A DNA stretch of 64,000 nt from Candidatus Zipacnadia bacterium (GTDB lineage: Bacteria; Armatimonadota; Zipacnadia; Zipacnadales; Zipacnadaceae). A program made the translations under genes and the position numbers. Shown one piece after another: positions 38,274-46,915 of the stretch (the stretch's first letter is position 1; the number at the start of each line of letters is the position of its first letter). The stretch covers positions 17,758 to 81,757 of the forward strand of contig JALGUR010000012.1 of assembly GCA_029820565.1 (NCBI GenBank), written 5' to 3'. The notes below the pieces were generated by a model. It searched no databases, was not told the origin of the DNA, and worked only from the letters and a program-made list of their open reading frames with translations.

Positions 38274-38915
38274 TTATTTTAGTTTTTCGTCAAACTCCGC
38301 CAGGCGTTGCTCCAGACGGGCCTGGCGCAGGGCGTTGGTCAAGTCCCCCCGGGTTCGTTCTACCATCCCCCGCAGAGCATCGCCCCGCCGTCGCAGACCT
38401 TGGCTGATAGCGTTGGGATAGTCAAAGCCGATGATAGTATGGTAAGTCTCATCCATAACGCTGAGAAACTGCTCAGCACGATCCAATTCATCTCGTCGTA
38501 TCAAGTCCAGAACATGCCGGCGAAACTCCCCGCCGGCTTCGCCCAGGCCATTCAGCCACGGAGCATAATCAATCCCCAACTCTTCGGGTGTGGGTAGTGC
38601 TTCGCGGGTTATCACCGCCAGAGTAATAGCCGCCTCGGCGTATTCCTTCTCAGCATCACCTACGAACCCCCCGTAGCGCAAGGCTGGAGTCTCACCCAGG
38701 GCCGCGAGCATCTCGCTGGTTAGCCGGGCAGTCTCATCAAGCAACTGACGGGCTTGGTCAATCTCCTGACGATGGATGCTCTTTATGGTTGTTGAAGCAT
38801 TCCGCACCACTTGCCGCGACAGGTTATAGGCTTTCTCCCGCGCGGTATCCTGGCGGTCAAAATGCTGCCGTATACGCTCACATATTTCATCAAGTCCACT
38901 TAGAATGATAATCAC
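38274..38915 (-). CDS. Translin family protein (GTG start inferred)
   Basis: ICERIRQHFDRQDTAREKAYNLSRQVVRNASTTIKSIHRQEIDQARQLL ... SQGLRRRGDALRGMVERTRGDLTNALRQARLEQRL. Confidence 0.8.
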   Translation of the reverse strand: MIIILSGLDEICERIRQHFDRQDTAREKAYNLSRQVVRNASTTIKSIHRQEIDQARQLLDETARLTSEMLAALGETPALRYGGFVGDAEKEYAEAAITLAVITREALPTPEELGIDYAPWLNGLGEAGGEFRRHVLDLIRRDELDRAEQFLSVMDETYHTIIGFDYPNAISQGLRRRGDALRGMVERTRGDLTNALRQARLEQRLAEFDEKLK

Positions 38916-38916
38916 C

Positions 38917-39471
38917 TCATGATATTTGATTTGTTGCGCATTGCGCGCCGCGTTGCAGTGCGGCCACGTTGACGGGCAGGAATGAATGATGCCGCTGGGG
39001 GATGACCTCACGCAGAGCCTGCTCAGTAGCCTCCAGCGTCACCAGCTCGGTCACTTCTACATAACCGCCCAACAATACCATATTCACTGCCCGTTCGCCG
39101 CCCAATTCGGTGGCGATATCGTTGGCGGGGATGGGTACTATGCGGAGGTCATCGCGACTGAATTCTTCTCCGGCCAGGGAAGAATTGACCACCACCAAGC
39201 CTCCGGATTTCACCCTGCCCAGGTGGTTGTCCACGGCTATTTTGTCCATCAGAATCATAGCGGCGGGATGGCCGGCGGCTGGGCTACCTACTTCCTCGTC
39301 CGCTGCGACTACCGTACAAGTAGCCCGTCCCCCACGCACCTCGGGACTGTATAGAGGAAACCAGGACACCTCCAATCCGGCTAACATCGCCGCCTGGGTA
39401 AGTATCTGTCCGGCCAATAACACCCCTTGCCCGCCCATCCCGGCCATATAGACTTCTTCACGCATGAACAA
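38917..39471 (-). CDS. 2-oxoacid:acceptor oxidoreductase gamma subunit
   Basis: VYMAGMGGQGVLLAGQILTQAAMLAGLEVSWFPLYSPEVRGGRATCTVVAADEEVGSPAAGHPAAMILMD. Confidence 0.92.
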   Translation of the reverse strand: MFMREEVYMAGMGGQGVLLAGQILTQAAMLAGLEVSWFPLYSPEVRGGRATCTVVAADEEVGSPAAGHPAAMILMDKIAVDNHLGRVKSGGLVVVNSSLAGEEFSRDDLRIVPIPANDIATELGGERAVNMVLLGGYVEVTELVTLEATEQALREVIPQRHHSFLPVNVAALQRGAQCATNQIS

Positions 39472-39519
39472 CCTTCTTTCTGTGGGCTGCTATTGTCCCT
39501 TTCCTATCTGCTGGCCAAT

Positions 39520-39780
39520 CTAAGAGTACACACGCCCGCGAGGCCCTATACGAATAACCCTGATGACTCGGTGCTCATCAGCCGCCTCAAAGATAGCTCG
39601 AAGATTTCCGACTCGCAGGCGGTAATAGCCCGCTAATTTGCCCTTTAGGGGTCTCACGTCTGCCTGCGGCCGGGGCCAATGGGCCAGTGCCCTAAGAGCA
39701 TTAGCCATTCGAGGCTGCTGTTCCGATGGCAGCTGGCGAAGTGCATTTGCCGCCGCTTGGCTAAGCAAAACGCGATACAT
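39520..39780 (-). CDS. RelE/ParE-family toxin-like protein
   Basis: YRVLLSQAAANALRQLPSEQQPRMANALRALAHWPRPQADVRPLKGKLAGYYRLRVGNLRAIFEAADEHRVIRVIRIGPRGRVY. Confidence 0.88.
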   Translation of the reverse strand: MYRVLLSQAAANALRQLPSEQQPRMANALRALAHWPRPQADVRPLKGKLAGYYRLRVGNLRAIFEAADEHRVIRVIRIGPRGRVYS

Positions 39781-39783
39781 GGT

Positions 39784-40032
39784 CTATTCTATTTCACGAT
39801 TCTGTAAGCCATGGAGCACCTCGTCAAGTTCTATCAAACTGTCGCCATCTTGGGCGGTCTTGAAGTCGGCCAGTATCTGGGCAGCATTGGCCTCCGCCCA
39901 GGCATCCTCCTCCGCTTCTTCCAAGGCTCTAAGGTAAGAGGCAAATAACCCCACAGCCGACAGGTGCGGTTCGCTGAGGTCTTCTATGACCTGCTTTATT
40001 TCCTCTGGGGATAGCGCTTTTGTCCTCGTCAA
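39784..40032 (-). CDS. Cognate antitoxin-like protein
   Basis: Small acidic protein; start overlaps the beta-subunit stop by 4 nt and stop lies 3 nt before the toxin start. Confidence 0.7.
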   Translation of the reverse strand: MTRTKALSPEEIKQVIEDLSEPHLSAVGLFASYLRALEEAEEDAWAEANAAQILADFKTAQDGDSLIELDEVLHGLQNREIE

Positions 40033-40814
40033 CTTCTCTCCTCCTTGCCAGCTGCTGCCTTGTCCACGAAAACCTTTAGTGGATACTGGGGCAGCATATT
40101 CTGTTCAATATGGGCAAAGGCCTCCAGCGGCTTCATCCGCCACCAGGTCGGACAACTGCTTACCAACTCTACCAGGGAGAATCCCAACTGTTGCATCTGG
40201 GCTTGGAACGCCTTTTTGATGCTCCGTTTGGCTGCCCTGACATATTTGGGGGAGGTCATCGTCTCCCGCGCCAGGTATGCGACTCCGGGTATCGCAGCCA
40301 GCAATTCGCAGATATTCAGCGGATACCCGCCCTGCTCAACCGTGCGGCCGCGGGGCGTGGTAGTGGTCTTCTGGCCCATTAGGGTCGTGGGGGCCATCTG
40401 TCCTTGAGTCATACCAAAAACTGCATTATTGATGAAAATTACAGTGAAGTTTTCGGCGCGCGCCGCCGCGTGCATAACTTCGGCCAGACCAATAGAGGCC
40501 AGATCACCGTCACCCTGGTAAGTGAAAACTATGGTATCAGGCCGGGTGCGCTTGATACCGGTCGCCACCGCCGGGCCGCGGCCATGAGCCGCTTGCACGG
40601 CGTCAGTATTGAAGTACTCGTAGGCGAACACTGAGCAGCCCACGGTAGCGATAGCCAGCGTACGGTCACGAATACCCAGTTCATCAATCACTTCAGCTAT
40701 CAGCCGGTGGGCAATGCCGTGAGTGCAGCCGGGGCAGTAACGCATTCGCGTCTCAGTGAGGCTATCCGGGTAAATGTACAGCGCCTTGGCGTGCTCAGTT
40801 ATCGGTGCCGACAT
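40029..40814 (-). CDS. 2-oxoacid:acceptor oxidoreductase beta subunit (TPP-binding)
   Basis: YCPGCTHGIAHRLIAEVIDELGIRDRTLAIATVGCSVFAYEYFNTD ... GDGDLASIGLAEVMHAAARAENFTVIFINNAVFGMTQGQMAPTTLMGQKTTTTPRGR. Confidence 0.94.
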   Translation of the reverse strand: MSAPITEHAKALYIYPDSLTETRMRYCPGCTHGIAHRLIAEVIDELGIRDRTLAIATVGCSVFAYEYFNTDAVQAAHGRGPAVATGIKRTRPDTIVFTYQGDGDLASIGLAEVMHAAARAENFTVIFINNAVFGMTQGQMAPTTLMGQKTTTTPRGRTVEQGGYPLNICELLAAIPGVAYLARETMTSPKYVRAAKRSIKKAFQAQMQQLGFSLVELVSSCPTWWRMKPLEAFAHIEQNMLPQYPLKVFVDKAAAGKEERS

Positions 40815-40826
40815 CCTGTGTTCTCC

Positions 40827-41888
40827 TCAATCGCTCTGGGCCATCTGCACGATTCTATCGGTAACTTCCTCCGGCATCATCATCATTCCCCCAGTGCGGC
40901 TCATCAACTCTACCGGGCAGCGGCCCTCCACCGCCAGGCGCACATCTTCCACAAACTGTCCCATAGACAGTTCCACGACCAGTATCTTTGCCACACGATC
41001 GGCCCACTGAGCGATTATGTCCGTAGGGAAGGGGAAGAGACTTATGGGCCGTACGAGCCTGGTGGGCACACCGGCCTCAGTAGCCCGCTGCACCGCTGTC
41101 TGGCAGATACGGGCAGAGATGCCGTAGGCACAGACTAATATTTGCGGCTCTTCGTGCCCGTACTCAGCAAAGTGTACCTCCTCGGTGGCGGCTTGTTCAT
41201 ATCGCCGGGCGATGCGTAAGTTGACCTGTTCTTCCTCGGGCAGGTCAACATACAGGGAATTGATAATATGGCGAGGTCGGCCCTCGCGCACCCCGCCCAC
41301 CGCCCAGTCCGGCGGCTGCTTGGGATGCTCCCGGCGTTCGTGCATCCGGCAAGGCTCAATCATATTGGCCAGCACGGCATCGGCCAGGATCATCACCGGG
41401 TTGCGGTACGTTTGGGCGATAGTAAAGGAGCGCCCGGTCCAGTCATATAGTTCCTGGACACTGAAGGGCGCGAAAGTCAGGCAACGGCCATCGCCATGAC
41501 CGGCGCCGCGCGTAGCCAGCCAGTAATCAGACTGAGCCGGGCCAATATTACCCAGGCCCGGCCCGCCCCGGACCATATTCACCACTACACCGGGCAACTC
41601 GGAGCCAATCATATAAGAAAGGCCCTCCTGCATCAGCGAGATCCCTGGGGAAGAGGAGGTAGTCATTACATAGGCCCCAGTGCTGGCGGCCCCATAAACC
41701 ATATTGATGGCGGCTACCTCACTTTCAGCCTGGACATATACCCCGCCGACCTCGGGCAAATGCTCAGACATGTACTCCGGAATCTTATTCTGCGGTGTTA
41801 TGGGATAGCCGAAGAAATACCGGCAGCCGACGGCGATCGCGCCCTCCGCTGTGGCCTCGTTGCCGCTCATTAACTTACGCTCATTCAT
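40827..41888 (-). CDS. 2-oxoacid:acceptor oxidoreductase alpha subunit (VorB/KorA-like)
   Basis: MSGNEATAEGAIAVGCRYFFGYPITPQNKIPEYMSEHLPEVGGVYVQAESEVAAINMVYGAASTGAYVMTTSSSPGISLMQEG. Confidence 0.94.
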   Translation of the reverse strand: MNERKLMSGNEATAEGAIAVGCRYFFGYPITPQNKIPEYMSEHLPEVGGVYVQAESEVAAINMVYGAASTGAYVMTTSSSPGISLMQEGLSYMIGSELPGVVVNMVRGGPGLGNIGPAQSDYWLATRGAGHGDGRCLTFAPFSVQELYDWTGRSFTIAQTYRNPVMILADAVLANMIEPCRMHERREHPKQPPDWAVGGVREGRPRHIINSLYVDLPEEEQVNLRIARRYEQAATEEVHFAEYGHEEPQILVCAYGISARICQTAVQRATEAGVPTRLVRPISLFPFPTDIIAQWADRVAKILVVELSMGQFVEDVRLAVEGRCPVELMSRTGGMMMMPEEVTDRIVQMAQSD

Positions 41889-42121
41889 TTGGCTTTTGCC
41901 TCGGCGACTTGCTCATATATCTCAATGCATACATCGGGACACATCAGCACACACCTCTGACAGCCGGTGCACTCATCGTTGGAGACGATCTGCGCCGGAT
42001 GGTATCCAGCCTCATTAAGTTGCGGGCTGAGTTGAATAATATCTTTAGGGCAGAAACTCACACACAACCCGCAGCCCTTACACCGGCTGGCATCTATAAT
42101 TACCTTAAACAACAGTTGCAC
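41885..42121 (-). CDS. 2x[4Fe-4S] ferredoxin-type subunit of the oxidoreductase
   Basis: DASRCKGCGLCVSFCPKDII ... SNDECTGCQRCVLMCPDVCIEI. Confidence 0.93.
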   Translation of the reverse strand: MQLLFKVIIDASRCKGCGLCVSFCPKDIIQLSPQLNEAGYHPAQIVSNDECTGCQRCVLMCPDVCIEIYEQVAEAKAK

Positions 42122-42189
42122 CTCGATCTAATCATAATCTGTCCATATCGGCAGATTATTGCGCCCTCCCCGTCTTCGGCGTTTTCTTC

Positions 42190-43092
42190 CTATCTTTCTG
42201 CTCCCCAGCGCAGTTTGGTGCGCAGGCGCTCATAGAAAGAGTCTGGGGCCACTGTCACCAGGGTGGCTCTACACGAGGCCTGAGTGGTTATGATAGTGTC
42301 GTTGGACAGGAGGTCCACCGTCTTCTGCCCATCAATAGTCAAACTTATTGGCTCGGGATGTTTGCCTGGGCTGGAGAGCGTGACTTCAATGATTGCCGCG
42401 GGCTGTACGATAAGAGGACGCAAGTACAAGGTATGCGGGCAGATAGGATTGATAATCAAACAGTCCAGCATGGGGCTGACCACGGGACCGGCCGCGGACA
42501 GGTTATAGGCGGTGGAACCGGTGGGCGTAGAAATAATTAGCCCGTCAGCCGGGTACACTGCCACTGGCTCGTTATCTACTTTGACTTGCAATCTAATCAT
42601 TCGCCGTGGCGAGGTCTTAGCAATCACCACGTCATTAAGGCCCAGGTAAGTCCCCGCCGTCTCACCGTTCCGCCGAATCTCCGTGCTTACCATCAATCGG
42701 GATTCAGTATAGTACTGCCCGGCTAACAAGGCGTCCAGATTTTCCAACACCGCCGCCGGCTGCTGGCCGGCCAGGAAGCCGAAACTGCCCAAGTCCACAC
42801 CCAACAGCGGCGTGTCTGCCGGAGCCGCATAGTGGGCCACTGACAGCAGGGTACCGTCTCCGCCCATGGCAATGATGAGTTCCCCCTGCGCCGCCAGTTC
42901 CGCCCGTTCTCGGATTTGGCAGTCGCCGCCACAGACTTCGGCCAGTTCCTCCTCCATTAGCGTAATAACCCCCACCGCCTGCAGCCGGCCGGTTAATTCG
43001 CGGGCAAAGTCCACCGCCCCGGGCTTGTGCAGAGCACAGACCAGGCCTACAGTATGCACTGTTTTCTCACTGGGGGACGAAGAACTATTCAT
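42190..43092 (-). CDS. nadK: NAD kinase
   Basis: ELIIAMGGDGTLLSVAHYAAPADTPLLGVDLGSFGFLAG; DGLIISTPTGSTAYNLSAAGPVVSPMLDCLIINPICPHTLYLRPLIV. Confidence 0.95.
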   Translation of the reverse strand: MNSSSSPSEKTVHTVGLVCALHKPGAVDFARELTGRLQAVGVITLMEEELAEVCGGDCQIRERAELAAQGELIIAMGGDGTLLSVAHYAAPADTPLLGVDLGSFGFLAGQQPAAVLENLDALLAGQYYTESRLMVSTEIRRNGETAGTYLGLNDVVIAKTSPRRMIRLQVKVDNEPVAVYPADGLIISTPTGSTAYNLSAAGPVVSPMLDCLIINPICPHTLYLRPLIVQPAAIIEVTLSSPGKHPEPISLTIDGQKTVDLLSNDTIITTQASCRATLVTVAPDSFYERLRTKLRWGAER

Positions 43093-44564
43093 CAGCCGGT
43101 TGCCCGTTCTGCGGTGCTGCCCCCTTCCAATTGCTGCAGGTTCTTCTTGGCCGGCTCGTAGTCCGGATCAATTTCCAGGGCGCGGCGATATTGAGCCTTG
43201 GCTTCTTCTATCTTCCCTTGCTGCTGCAGAGCGGCCCCCAGGTTATTAACAGCATAAATATAGTCAGGATTGGCCTGCAAAGCCGCTTGAAAGTGGGCCG
43301 TTGCCTCGGTCAGATTCTCTCTGTCCAGGAATATCAAACCGGCGTTGTTATGGGCCTCGGGATTATTGCTATCAATTTCCAGTACCCGGAGATACTCAGG
43401 CAGTGCCTCGGTGTGTTTGCCTTTGTTGTAGTAAGCATTCGCCAGTCCGAGGTGGATGGCGACGCTCTCGGGAAACTTGCGGGCCGCCGCCTGCCACTGT
43501 TTTAGTGCCTCATCGGTCTGTCCCGCCTGGAATAGTGCCCGAGCCAGGTTCAGGTGAGCCACTTCAAAGGCGTCCTTCAGGCTAATCGCCTTCCGGAAGG
43601 CTGCGGCGGCTTGGGAGTAGTTGCCTTGTTGGAATTGAGTCCAGCCCAGATTATTCAGACAATTGGCATCTTGGGGCTGGATATCCAGGGCCTGCTCGTA
43701 AGCAGCCTGGGCCTGGGCGTACTTACCTTGGGCCGCCCACGCCAGGCCGAGGTTATAGTGGCCCACAAAATCATCGGTCATTGTCTCGGTGGCCTTTTGC
43801 AGATGCTCAGCCGCCGCCGGATATTGGTCCAAGTTGTAAAGTGCTGTCCCCAGCCCCAGATGGGCCTCAGGCAAATCGGCATTAAGTTCCAATGCTGCCT
43901 CATAGGCCTCGGCAGCGGCCTGGTCCTGCTTGGACTGAAGATAAAGCGAGCCCAGGCTGGTAAGCACGGCCACATTTTCTGGGTCTATCTGCCGGGCAGC
44001 CTCGTATTCTCGGATAGCCTTGGCCGTCTCCCCGGTCTGCTGCAGAGCGTGGCCGAAGTTTGTATGAGCATCGGCGTCGTTGGGCGCGATAGCCAGGGCC
44101 CGGTGGTACTCATTGAAAGCGGTTACATAGTCACCCTGGCGAGCCATTAGATTGGCCAAATTGTAATGAGCATCAAAGTACTCAGGCTCGATCTCCAACG
44201 CCGCTCGGTATTCCTTGTCGGCTCGGTCAAGTTGTTCGGTGGCGGCATAAGCATTGCCCAGGTTGTTGTGAGCCACCTGAGAGTTAGGGTCTTCGGCGAT
44301 GGCCTTTTCCAGATATTCTATGGCTTCAGGGAACTGCTCTAACTGGAGAGCTACTGTCCCGGTCCAGGTTAGGACTACCGCGTCCTTTGGCGTCGTTTCC
44401 AGAGCAGCCTGGAAAGCACTTTTCGCCTCGGCCAACTTGCCTTGTTCGTAGAGACTGATTCCCCGGTGAAAGTCGTCGGGCTCAATTCCCTGGCCCGCAG
44501 CAGCAACTGCGGTTACCACTATCACTATCACACTCAACAGCATTACTACCGTATTTGTGTTCAT
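43092..44564 (-). CDS. Secreted multi-TPR protein
   Basis: Signal peptide MNTNTVVMLLSVIVIVVTAVAAAGQG followed by many TPRs. Confidence 0.92.
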   Translation of the reverse strand: MNTNTVVMLLSVIVIVVTAVAAAGQGIEPDDFHRGISLYEQGKLAEAKSAFQAALETTPKDAVVLTWTGTVALQLEQFPEAIEYLEKAIAEDPNSQVAHNNLGNAYAATEQLDRADKEYRAALEIEPEYFDAHYNLANLMARQGDYVTAFNEYHRALAIAPNDADAHTNFGHALQQTGETAKAIREYEAARQIDPENVAVLTSLGSLYLQSKQDQAAAEAYEAALELNADLPEAHLGLGTALYNLDQYPAAAEHLQKATETMTDDFVGHYNLGLAWAAQGKYAQAQAAYEQALDIQPQDANCLNNLGWTQFQQGNYSQAAAAFRKAISLKDAFEVAHLNLARALFQAGQTDEALKQWQAAARKFPESVAIHLGLANAYYNKGKHTEALPEYLRVLEIDSNNPEAHNNAGLIFLDRENLTEATAHFQAALQANPDYIYAVNNLGAALQQQGKIEEAKAQYRRALEIDPDYEPAKKNLQQLEGGSTAERATG

Positions 44565-44719
44565 GGGTTTATGCTCCTTACTGTTCAGGATTTGCTCGCC
44601 TATGGCGATGTCTGTCCTACCGTAAGTAAACAATCAGGTTGGCTTCTGCTGACTGCTTTAAATCCTCCATCGGACTACGAAAGACGGCACCGGAGCAGGT
44701 CGGGACGGACTTATTGTCA

Positions 44720-46618
44720 CTATTTCACTGTAGGACTATTCTGGGGCGAGCACAGCCTAACACCGGCCCGGACGATGGCGTCGGCATCAATCGCGCATTC
44801 GTCCCAGAGTTTGACCAGTGATCCATGGGGCATAAACTCGTCGGGTACGCCCAGTCGGACTATATTGACATTGGTTAAGCCGCTGTCCGACAACACCTCG
44901 GCCACCGCCGCCCCAAAACCTCCGGCCAGCGCATTCTCCTCCACCGTCACGATGCGACCGATCTGGCCGGCCAGATGCGTAATAAGTTGTTCGTCCACAG
45001 GTTTGACAAATCTAACATTCACTACCTCACAGTCAATGCCCTTCTCGGCCAGGCACTCGGCTGCTTGCATTGCCGCCTCGACACGCGTGCCCACGGCCAG
45101 AATTGCCAGGTCCTCGCCGTCGCGCAGCACCTCAGCCTTGCCCACGGTCAGCGGTTCCAGGGACTCATCCAGTGAGCCTCGGGGGCCGCCGCCGCGTGGA
45201 TAACGGATTGCCGCCGGTCCGTCCAGGGACAATGCGGTGGCCAGCATGCGGCGCAATTCCGCCTCATTGCTGGGAGCCATCAGCGTCATATTAGGTATTT
45301 GCCGCAGGTAACTGAGGTCAAAGACGCCGTGATGAGTCGGCCCGTCGTCACCAACGAAGCCGGCTCTATCTACACCGAACACTACCGGCAAGTCCTGGAG
45401 GGCCACATCATGAAGAATCTGGTCGTAGGCTCGTTGTAAGAAGGTGGAGTATATGGCCACCACTGGTCGCAGCCCGGCGGCCGCTAACCCAGCCGCGTAG
45501 GTAACAGCGTGGCCCTCAGTCATGCCCACGTCAAAGCAGCGGTCGGGGAATTGCTCCTTGAAGGTGTTTAACTTCGTGCCGGGCAGCATTGCCGCTGATA
45601 TCACGACGATGCGCTCGTCTTTTTCGGCTAATTCACATAAGGCCTGGGCAAACACTCGGCTATAAGTGGGGCGCTCCTCGGTGTCGTTTATCTCCCCATT
45701 GTTCACATCAAAGGGCCTAATGCCGTGGAATTTGGCCGGATTGGCCTCGGCTGGCTTATAGCCGCGCCCTTTTTCGGTTAGCACGTGCAATAGTACCGGA
45801 CCTCTGAGGCGCAAGGCGTGCTCTAAGACCTCGATTAACTGTGGTAAGTCATGACCATCAATTGGCCCCATATAAGTGAAGCCCAGGTGTTCAAAAAGCA
45901 TCCCCGGCACCACTAATTGCTTAACGCTCTCCTTAATTCGGTCCATCGCCCCCAACATCGTATCGCCCAGGGGCATACGGCGGAGAATACGCATGGCATC
46001 ACGCCGCGCCCGCTGGCTGGCCGGATGGACACTGGCCCGCAGTTTGGCCAGATAGCCGGACATTGCCCCTACGTTAGCACTAATACTCATCTTGTTATCG
46101 TTAAGCACCACTAACAGGTCGCGTTGCTGCTCGCCGGCCTGATTAAGCGCTTCCAGAGCCAACCCGCCCGTGAGGGCGCCGTCGCCGATAACGGCCACTA
46201 CTCGCTCGTCGCCTCCCTGCAGGTCGCGGGCGGTGGCAAACCCCAATGCCGCCGAGATGGAGGTACTGCCGTGACCGGCCCCGAACGCATCGTGCTCGCT
46301 TTCAGCGCGAGAAGTGAAGCCCGACAGGCCTCCGTGCTGGCGCAGTGAAGGGAAGTCCTCCCGCCGTCCGGTCAGCAGTTTGTGGGTATAGCATTGATGG
46401 CCCACATCCCAGATGATCTTATCCTTAGGCGAATTGAGTACCCGATGCAGGGCAATAGTAAGCTCAACCACACCCAGATTAGGAGCCAGATGACCTCCAT
46501 TAGTGGAAGTCGTGGCAATAATATACTCGCGTACCTCCTCAGCCAATTCCCGGAGCGTACTGACCGGCATCTTCTTGATATCCGATGGCGAGTCTATTCT
46601 ATTCAGATGTTCGCTCAT
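44720..46618 (-). CDS. dxs: 1-deoxy-D-xylulose-5-phosphate synthase
   Basis: KIIWDVGHQCYTHKLLTGRR, GDGALTGGLALEALN, HVLTEKGRGYKPAEANPAKFHGI, GDDGPTHHGVFDLSYLRQIPNMTLMAPSNEAELRRML. Confidence 0.97.
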   Translation of the reverse strand: MSEHLNRIDSPSDIKKMPVSTLRELAEEVREYIIATTSTNGGHLAPNLGVVELTIALHRVLNSPKDKIIWDVGHQCYTHKLLTGRREDFPSLRQHGGLSGFTSRAESEHDAFGAGHGSTSISAALGFATARDLQGGDERVVAVIGDGALTGGLALEALNQAGEQQRDLLVVLNDNKMSISANVGAMSGYLAKLRASVHPASQRARRDAMRILRRMPLGDTMLGAMDRIKESVKQLVVPGMLFEHLGFTYMGPIDGHDLPQLIEVLEHALRLRGPVLLHVLTEKGRGYKPAEANPAKFHGIRPFDVNNGEINDTEERPTYSRVFAQALCELAEKDERIVVISAAMLPGTKLNTFKEQFPDRCFDVGMTEGHAVTYAAGLAAAGLRPVVAIYSTFLQRAYDQILHDVALQDLPVVFGVDRAGFVGDDGPTHHGVFDLSYLRQIPNMTLMAPSNEAELRRMLATALSLDGPAAIRYPRGGGPRGSLDESLEPLTVGKAEVLRDGEDLAILAVGTRVEAAMQAAECLAEKGIDCEVVNVRFVKPVDEQLITHLAGQIGRIVTVEENALAGGFGAAVAEVLSDSGLTNVNIVRLGVPDEFMPHGSLVKLWDECAIDADAIVRAGVRLCSPQNSPTVK

Positions 46619-46635
46619 AAACTGACGCTACCCCT

Positions 46636-46688
46636 GTAGGAGCGACATTATTGTCGCACTGTAATCGCGACAAGAATGTCGCTCCTAC
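46636..46688. repeat. Palindromic repeat GTAGGAGCGACATTATTGTCGC ... GCGACAAGAATGTCGCTCCTAC
   Basis: Long inverted repeat between xseB and dxs; its TAG provides the xseB stop codon. Confidence 0.85.
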
Positions 46689-46903
46689 GAAGACTGCTCC
46701 TGGCTCTCGGACTCTACATACTGCTCAATTCGGGCCTCGGCCTCGGTCAACTTTTGCTCGCACAACTTCTTCAGTTCCATGCCCTTCTCGAATTTGTCCA
46801 GTGCTTCCTGCAAGGGAAGTTCTCCCGCCTCCAACTCGGCCACAATCGCCTCTAACTTCTCCAGAGCGTCCTCAAAGTCTAATTCGTCAGTGTCGGATGC
46901 CAT
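46685..46903 (-). CDS. xseB: Exodeoxyribonuclease VII small subunit
   Basis: LDFEDALEKLEAIVAELEAGELPLQEALDKFEKGMELKKLCEQKLTEAEARIE. Confidence 0.95.
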   Translation of the reverse strand: MASDTDELDFEDALEKLEAIVAELEAGELPLQEALDKFEKGMELKKLCEQKLTEAEARIEQYVESESQEQSS

Positions 46904-46915
46904 AACCTATCTCCC

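Noticed and set aside
43554-44150. 198-aa plus-strand ORF
   Set aside because: Antisense to the TPR array; its repetitive look mirrors the repeats.
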